Origin: Alentia gelatinosa
Lineage: Eukaryota > Annelida > Polychaeta > Phyllodocida > Polynoidae
Assembly (NCBI GenBank): GCA_950022655.1
Contig: OX465587.1
Coordinates: 32,677,716 to 32,741,715 of the forward strand
Length of the DNA: 64,000 nucleotides
Direction: 5' to 3'
The notes beneath the pieces were generated by a model that did no database searches, was not told the origin of the DNA, and saw nothing but the letters and a program-made list of their open reading frames with translations. Positions within the stretch are counted from its first letter, which is position 1. Every line of letters begins with the position of its first letter. A program made the translations under genes and the position numbers. Positions 49,101-58,100 of the stretch are shown here, piece after piece.

Positions 49101-52100
49101 TATTAACAGGTGTATAATAAAAACAGATACTGAATTTAGTAAAACTGTTTAATCAATTTTAAATAATGCTACAACGGATAGAATACTGGGTAATAGTTAA
49201 GGTGTTAGGTATGATTTAAGCATATTACTGAAGAATGAGATTTAATGATGAATTACATATATGCCTACCTTTTGTTCCGCATATGAAAGTGCCCAGGTCA
49301 GTTGCACATTTTTCATTTTCTTTACAAACTTCAAGGCATCTGTCTTCTTGAAAGAAGCACTGATCACCCTTATATCCTGTTGGGAGAAAAACAGATTATA
49401 TCAGGTTTCCTGGCAGTGAAATATATATTGATACTATAGACCCTCCAGACGTTACTAAACTCCCCAAATATCGCCCCTGGTAGGGATCCGCTCCCGACTG
49501 GCTGGTCGCATCACGGCCGCCTGTCCCCTGAGATTTCCATTTCTGGCATCGGATTTCCAGTTTGGAGATTTATCATAACCGTCAAACTGCAATAATTGTG
49601 GGATATGGGTCAAGGGTTTATCACCATACGACGAGGGAACCAGCTAAAATCCTGTAAACACACTGAATTATGGGATACCCCAAAAATGGTCTATTATATC
49701 GTTGATGTGAGTATACTCTACTTTACTATATACCCATGCTGTATATACTGTAAATATGCACCGTTTTGGCATATGACGTAAAAATACTGTACAGACTACT
49801 GGTCCGTACACTAAAATATGGACCACCTTGCCATGCAGGTTTATTAAGATATTGGTTGTTAAGCCAAATGAAATTGATTTTTAAAAAACATTTCGGGTAT
49901 ATAGTAAATATATAACGTCCAACCATGTTTGTACAAGTCACAGAACTCGATGATAATTTACCGTTTGTACGGAACTCGGCATAAATGCCTCGGTCCGTAC
50001 AGACCATAAATTACCATCTCGTTCTGTGAATTGTACAGCATGGTCAGGACGTTCTATATAATTACACATACTCCTCAAATTCATCAACAATTTTGTCATC
50101 CTCAGACTTTCTTGAGATATTGGTCATGAACATTCATTAACTAAGGGGCTAATAACATGGCAAGTTAATGAATTGATGAATTAATGAATTAGGTGGATGA
50201 TAAATACAAACAATCCATTCACCATAGATCCAAGTCTCAGAAGTGCATTTGCAAAAATAAATATATAGGCACAAGATCAGGGACATTTCTCAGGACAAAT
50301 AAAGAAAGCATCCAGTGATCAGGTTATGTAAAAATAAAAGCAGAAGGTTTAGGGTGATTATGGCATTAATACAAAAAGCGTGGTTGTGCTAAAGCCCATA
50401 AGACAGCGACATCTTTCACAGATTTTCGCCGATCCGATCACCGATTATAATCGGGAACAGGAATGTCGCTGTCTTATACCCTCAACGACGCTTGCCGATC
50501 ACACCACTCCACTTTATGGCCTTGTAAAGCGACCCGAGAGAGATCAAAGTGAGCCGCCGGCAGCCGAGCCGCGGTGAGCCACGGGCCACTGGACTGGTGT
50601 GGATTCATAGAAAATATTTTACAGTTTAATAACTTCCTATCCAATTAAGACATCGGTAAATGGTTTTCAGACCCATCATTGCCTCTGTCTCCCCTACAAA
50701 TCGGTATATGACACTTGTAAATCGGACTCGGGGAAAGGTAGCATCGCTACTCAAACGGCCTGCTTAGAATCGGGAACAGTCGGTGAAGTGCGTACAGCGA
50801 CACGATTATGGTCGGGCAGAGTCGGTCATTACCCCCACGCTAGTAATGCCCGACCCGATTAAAATCGGGTCTGTGAAGTGCGTACAGCGACCCGATTCTG
50901 ACCGACCCGACGGATTCGTCGGGCAAAGGTGTGATCGGGCATAATGGTCGGGTCGCTGTCTTATAGGCTTTAGTGGCATGGTGAGATAGTCTGCATGCTA
51001 TGTAAAACCATATTCACAGAAAAAAATGCCTAGAGATTTCTTATCCCAGATACCATGGATTACAGACATGCATGAATAAAATAGGATTGATGTCAATTGC
51101 AAGACACTAATATGATTGTACTCCTGCTTATACAAATCAAAGCTATTTCTATTATAAAAAGAGTAATATAGGATAAAGAACAGTTTTGAACTAAAGGTTA
51201 TGGTGTGCCTGCATTTTACTCATTCTGACTTCCATCATGGGGCCATCCCTAAAGTATGTATGCAGAATATCGGAAATTTTTACCACTCCCTCCCAATCAT
51301 GTATGCAGTAGAACAAAGAAGAAGCAAAATGTCCTAAATGTTTGCCCCCATACCCTACTACCCCCCAACAGGTGTGTTGACCACTTTATCTCACAAGATT
51401 AGCTATAGGAATAGAATTGAAACTAAACCCACTCAATGATCACCCACATAAAGGGACAATACTATGCCATGGTCATTTTGGAGTGAATACAAGATGGTGT
51501 CATAGGCGAGTGACCAATCGGCAGCCAGGATTTCAGAGAGAGGACATTACATCAAAATGGAGATTTAAACATCCCTAACTGGATTTGCGAAGCAATTTGA
51601 CTTATTCTGAGATTGCAATTCTATTCTATTGTCAGTGAAAGGGGTGAGATAAATCCAGAACTGCACTCAAATCATAAAATAAACAACACTCCATTTTCTT
51701 GTATGCACTGTAATCGTCACTTGGCTTTGCCTTGATGACAATTGTAGAGCATCAAAACTCATGGAGTATTGTCTTTTGATATGATCCTTGATGTAGTTCT
51801 ATATAAAGCATACATCCATCGTGATGCAAAATGGTGGCATTACTGTCAGGTGTGAATAGTAAGCTGAATGAATGACTCCAAGGCTTCGTCCCATTACAAG
51901 CTTTATTGCTGGTGTTACTGCAATGCGCTACACTAGTCAGACTGATGAGAGTACATCAAGGTTATATACCGGCTCCGTGTTTACCGCATGGGGGCAAACG
52001 TGTTGATCGTAACCAAGGGTCACCTACAGCAGCCTATTATGAAGAGCACAAAACTACTCAATCAGGTTTTATAAAGGTTCTATAAAAGAAATTGCTAATA

Positions 52101-55100
52101 TAAGATTGCAATTTTCATATAATACAGACTTGGATGGTTAATGGCAAATGAAATATGCTACCAGTAGTGTCCCCGAGTGGAAGAGATCGGAACTATTGGA
52201 TGGTGGTGTAAATACAACAGAATCAGGTGTATATATGAATCAGGTGCCTACAGATAAGGTGTATACAGAAGGGGAATAGGACGACCTTGTATACGCAAAA
52301 GCATACCTATATACGCCGGGTGTATACATGTATAAAGCGGTTAGTTTCGTGCAGTGCATACAGATATTTTTGAATGCAACACTGGTTTCAAGAGGGGTTT
52401 ATAAAACAGGCAGTGCTCTAACCTTCAGGGCAGTTACATCCATACTGGTTGTCGGCCTCGCTGACACACGTGGCGTTGTTGTAACATCGAGGCTCACTCA
52501 TACACGCCTGAGAGCTGTGAAAGAGCAACCAGACATGGTTAGAACCAGGTACTTATCCTACCCCTAATAAAAAACGCCATACGCTTAACATGGGATTTGT
52601 TATGTCACGGGTAGTGACATAAAGTGTTGTTTATGCCACTACTTTCTGATACTGAAAAAATATGGAAACGGGGTAGGATAAAATCTAGACGCCACTCGTT
52701 TAAGTTTGAGCTTATTTATGCCATTCATTTTGTTGGCTCCATAATGTCGCTCGTCTTCGACTCGTGAAATTATGGAGCCAACAAAATGCGTTGCATAAAT
52801 AAACTCAGACTCAAACTCGTGATGTCTCTTGTTAATATCATATGGTCATTATTGATGAATGAGCATGTATGAAATCATGTAAACGTGTAGTCAAATCAAT
52901 ATAGGGTATGGAGTACTGCAACAGCCTAGTCACAAGTTTCCTCTTATTCTATCACCCTAAACAACAAACATAGGGAAAGAGAGGGACAGCTATGGAGGCC
53001 CTGTTGGGGGCAAATATCACCAGCTTATTTTCGGTTCCATAATGCTCAGTGGGTGGTAACCACCTCTGGTCTCCTGGTGACCACATAGACTGCATTAGTG
53101 TGACATCATTCTACCCGTCCACAGCGGGCTTTCCCTACTTTCTGGTGCCAAACATTGGGATATCCCTTCATATGTGCAGGAGTTGGCGATCCTAGACATC
53201 TCAAATTCTTTAGTTCTACAGTATATTTAACTGTACTGTGGCATTAAAAAAGATGTATCATGATGATAACTTGCTCATGATCGAACTCATTAGGGTTGAC
53301 ATACTTTTTAATATTCAAAGAACAGCTTGACTGAGTTAGTGAGACTAGAGTGCAAGGTTGCCATATTGAAATTAAATATGGGTCTGACTTTAGTCTTACC
53401 AGCAAACCGACCAATCTTCCAGTCACAACTCAGTTCAAAAATATGTTTCCTCCTTAATGTATTCTCCACTTTCTTTATCTTTGCTGGTTTACCACTAAAA
53501 ACATTCGTTATTAGACAGCAGGAGACTCGTGCCGATACTAAGTTTATGCGGTGCTTCGTGGAGTTGGACTTGTTTGGGACTAAAATGCCACGTGCCACGT
53601 GGGAAATCCCAATAATGACGTCAGGACTAATGCGGCCTATATACAAGACAAGGGAACTCTTTGCACAGAATCATATTAAACCATACATGTATGTTTTAAC
53701 AAAAATGTTTGAGGTGGAGTCTTATTTATTCGTATCAGTGTTATGGTTGTCCAATTTTTGGAAGAGTGCGAAAATTCATTGAGAAAGTACAAAGTATTCA
53801 GGACTTTTCTGATATAGATGAAGTGTATGTATTACGCTAAAAGTGTATAAATCAAAAGTTGTCTAAATCTATGAGGTACCATATTGTGGGATTATTTATC
53901 AAGAGGATGTCAAAGATGTCTCATGATGGAAGAATTCAAAGCAACATTGGATCAGGTTCTGATTCCTGGACTAAGAGACCTTGATGTAAACAAAAGTAAA
54001 TATGATATCAATTAAATCACAAACCTTCTATTTCATTAACAATACCATTCTCTCAGGTTCAAGTAATGTGATACCCTAAACTTGCAAAATCTATGTATCA
54101 AATCTGAAATATGTGTAACTGATATATCATCGGGATGATTTTAAAATAAACCAATGACAAGATGTACATACTTATCGTCTTTTTTTTCCAGCAAAAACTT
54201 TATTCAGACATGACATAAAACAATTTTGGTTAGACAAGTTTGCTCTCTCAGTCATGTTTTTGCTCCTTTTTTATGATTTCCTATATAAAACACCCTATAA
54301 GGGCAATGAAAATATGGTCTAGCTAAAGCCTGACTGACTATTAAATCTGTAATTTGTTCTTATGCGATTGCCACTCTCATATCCTTAACATGATATCCAT
54401 TAAACAGTTCAGAAGGCCAGAGTACGAATAAAAGGAAGAATAAAATTTCATATATGCAGAAAACAACTATGTACACACTTACTAACATTAAAATGGAGAT
54501 AAATACTAGACACAGAGGTGAGACTTACTTGCAGAAGGAATTATTAAAGAGGTCATAGCACATGTCATGAGGCGCACAGCTTGAGGATGTGCATAAACTG
54601 ATGACGTCATCACAGATTGGGCCCGTCCAGCCCTCTGCGCATGTGCAGGTGAAGGAGTGTAGGCCGTCTGCGCATGTGCCGCCATGTTTACACGTTGAGT
54701 TACTGCAGTCATCTATGTTTATCTGAGATATTACCAAATCTGAGTCAGTGCCATATTGAGCCCCGTTCACACTGTGCGACAAGAAGGCTTTGGGACTAGG
54801 GGTTTCTTATTGCTGACTAGCAGTACCGAGCTTTAAGTGGGATTCACACGATGGGACAAATGGACCTGAGACTAGTGCACTTCACACCTTTGCACCAGTC
54901 GGCTACTATTTTCAGCTGGGTACAAAGTTTCACAGATTGGGGTGTTCTACAGTCTCAAGGTAACATGGCAGATTTAATTCACATGGGAAAACTTAGCAGG
55001 TACATAGCCTCACCCCTGCACAGGGTACACAGGGTACACAGGGTACACAGTTGAATAGGTGTTGTTTGAGACCACTGTTACTCATAGACTGGGGAAGAAC

Positions 55101-58100
55101 GCGTGAAGTACATTTGTCTCACCAAAAAGTCCCTCAAAATTCTAAGCCCTTTTAAACTCAAAATCTCATGAGATTCTGTTCCTTGATAAAAATGAATAAC
55201 AATTGAAGGGTTTGGCTTACATTCAGTCTATGGACCGTTTGTGTAACCCACTTGCACCAGGTCTATTTGCCTCACCCCTGCAGTCTATTTTAAGACTCTG
55301 AGACACTGGCTCCCAGCTCCTTTCCTATCATCATATGTACCTGTGGCTGTATGAACTACGTATACTACCCGCTCCTAACCATGGCGTATTTATACCCGTG
55401 CGCCACTGTGACGTACGGTAAAATACTTGTTAAAACTATTGATCACATACATCCCTCTGCCTATGGCATCGGGATGTATGTGATCAATATTTTCACTGCA
55501 TATTTCTGACATATAAAGACAATAAGTCAGTTTCCATATAATATCACAGGGAATTACACACAGAGGGTGGAGGGATACCTTTTTGCAGTATGCTGGAAGT
55601 CCATATGTGTCCATATTAGGCAACGTATATAGCACGTGCGAGCATGCTCTAGGAATAGAGGGAAACTATGTTCCGGTGGGAATAAGTCAAAGTTACGAGG
55701 TAAGGCTTGGAAAAATTACTGCCCATGGCGTAGCCGCGGGCAGTAATTCTTCCAAGCCTTACCAAGTAACTTTGACTTATTTCCACTGGTACATGGTTTC
55801 CTTATTCCTATATAGCTTCAATTGTCGGCTAATATCGATAAAAACCGAATGTCTCTGAACGTCAACCCGGGTAGTAAACGTCAACCTGGGCAGTAAACGT
55901 CAACCTGGGCAGTAACTTCAACCTGGGCAGTAAACAAAAGTTATTCCACCCCCAGCAGCGTTAAGTAATCATAGGTTGTTCACTCATAGGTATATAGGAA
56001 TAATCGGTCATCAAGGGCAGGAAGGAACCTACCGCGCATGTCTTCCCTGTGAAGCCATCTTTGCACCAGCATTGGAAGTCGTCGAGAATACTGGTACAGT
56101 TAATAGTGCCATCTTCACTGCAGGGGTTATTGTCACACCCAGCAACACATGCTGCACTCTCGTTAAGACCTGTTGGGGGAAGTAAGGAAGAAAACACCTG
56201 AGTAAACTATTTTACTATATACCCATGCCGTATATACTGTAAATACGCACCGTTTTTGGCATATAACGTAAAAATACTGTACGGAACTGTGCTCCAACAT
56301 CAAACCAGCCTCACAAGCTGTATGGAGGCAGTATAAATAATGAAAAAAAGTGGTTTTAAAAAAAAAATTATCTTTATAAATAATTTGCATCTCTCACATC
56401 GATGAGTTATTCTGATACAAACATGTAGAAATCGGTCTATCAAACGTACAGGATTACATTGTCGTGACCTTATAAAGAAACCGGATAATAAAGAAATACA
56501 TACATAAGATTATATATATATACATTGTATATATATATATATCTGAAAGGGAAAGGGAATTATTACGTTTGTGTTATGGTCATACTGAAATGTGATGATT
56601 ACAGCAAATCATAGTTGGGATTCTACTTCTTAAATATATCCACGTCGGCAGATACCTGTGTTTCGGTCGTTAGAGAGTTCCAGATCTTAGCACCCCTCAA
56701 GTATGGATTATTCTTAACAACATTAATTCTGGTATGGTATTCGTAAAAAATTGTTAATTGGGTAACAAATACGTTTTCTCCATACCTGTTTTTGTTAGAC
56801 AGTTGCAGGTGTAACCATCGTGCTCGTCGATACAGGTGGCCATCTCTCCACAGGGGTTACTGTGGCACTCGTCTGTGCTGACCTGGCAGAACTGACCCTC
56901 GTAGCCTGTTGGGCATTGACAGTGGAACGTTCCAGCCGGCTGATCGTCTGTCACACACGTCCCTCCGTTGTGACACGTGGCGTTACTGCACATGTTCCTC
57001 ATGACACATCGGGGACTTAACTCTGCAAGAAATGGGTAGCAAATTTTATCTTCACACCTGGCTTTTCCTTCTCCATAGACTAAAAATTGGGAACTCGAAA
57101 TATATCCAATGGGGAAATTTTGCCCATTAATTAATGTGAAAGGTGAGATAGATTCAGAAACTGATATAGAGGTAACCCATGAAAGTTTAGCGTGAAAGCT
57201 TGATCCCATCTCGTTTGAATCACAATTCATGCAGCTTTGCCTTGTGAATTACTACGTTATTCAAACTCGATGGGATACAAGCTCTGACTCTAAACTTTCA
57301 TGGGTTTCCTCTATATCATCTCACCCCTGGTATTTTTTCTCCAATAGCTTAACATTGGGAACTCGTATCCAACGCCCATGAGATATTTTGGAAATACATC
57401 CAACGGGGGATTATGTCACTAATGTTAGCCCATTAATCAATGTGAAGGGTGAGATAGATTCAGAAGCCCATTCAAGTTTAGGGTCAAAGCTCAATCCCAT
57501 CTTGTTTGAATCACATAGTAATTCACGCGGCTTGGCCTTGTCAATTACTACGAGATTCAAACTTAATGGGATATGAGCTCGGACCCTAAACTTTCATGTG
57601 TTTCCTCTATAGAAACTAATGAAACAAGAGATACATGATCAAATATAACACCTCTTCAGTGCTGAAAATATGTGGCATATCAGGTTAAATTTGTGTTTTT
57701 ATACAAATTTCTTAAATATTCTTGTGTTTTCTTGAGTGTGGGATACGGTCAGATACACTGCCTAATATTAGGAAACGTCCTTACCGTGGACGACACGGTT
57801 CCTGTTCGAGGTCAGTCGTTGATATCATACTGCCTGACGCCATAGGCGGAAGGCAGTATGAAATCGAAGACTGACCGAGAACGAGAATCGTTTCGTCTAC
57901 AGTCAGGACGTTTGCTTGTTATTATATAGCTTAAATCGATGAAAAAACAACATTTAAATGACTTATTAAGTCACACTCACAGCGGGCACGAACATTATTA
58001 TTACTGCACCCCTAGCAGCGGGCAGTATTTCATAGACATTCAGATACAGGTATATAATATAGATGCCAGGTGCCTGGCTTGAGGGAATTATAGAATTATC

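Noticed and set aside
53308..53782. 112- and 151-residue ORFs on opposite strands
   Set aside because: No recognised domain, no splice context and mutually antisense. An old repeat cannot be excluded.
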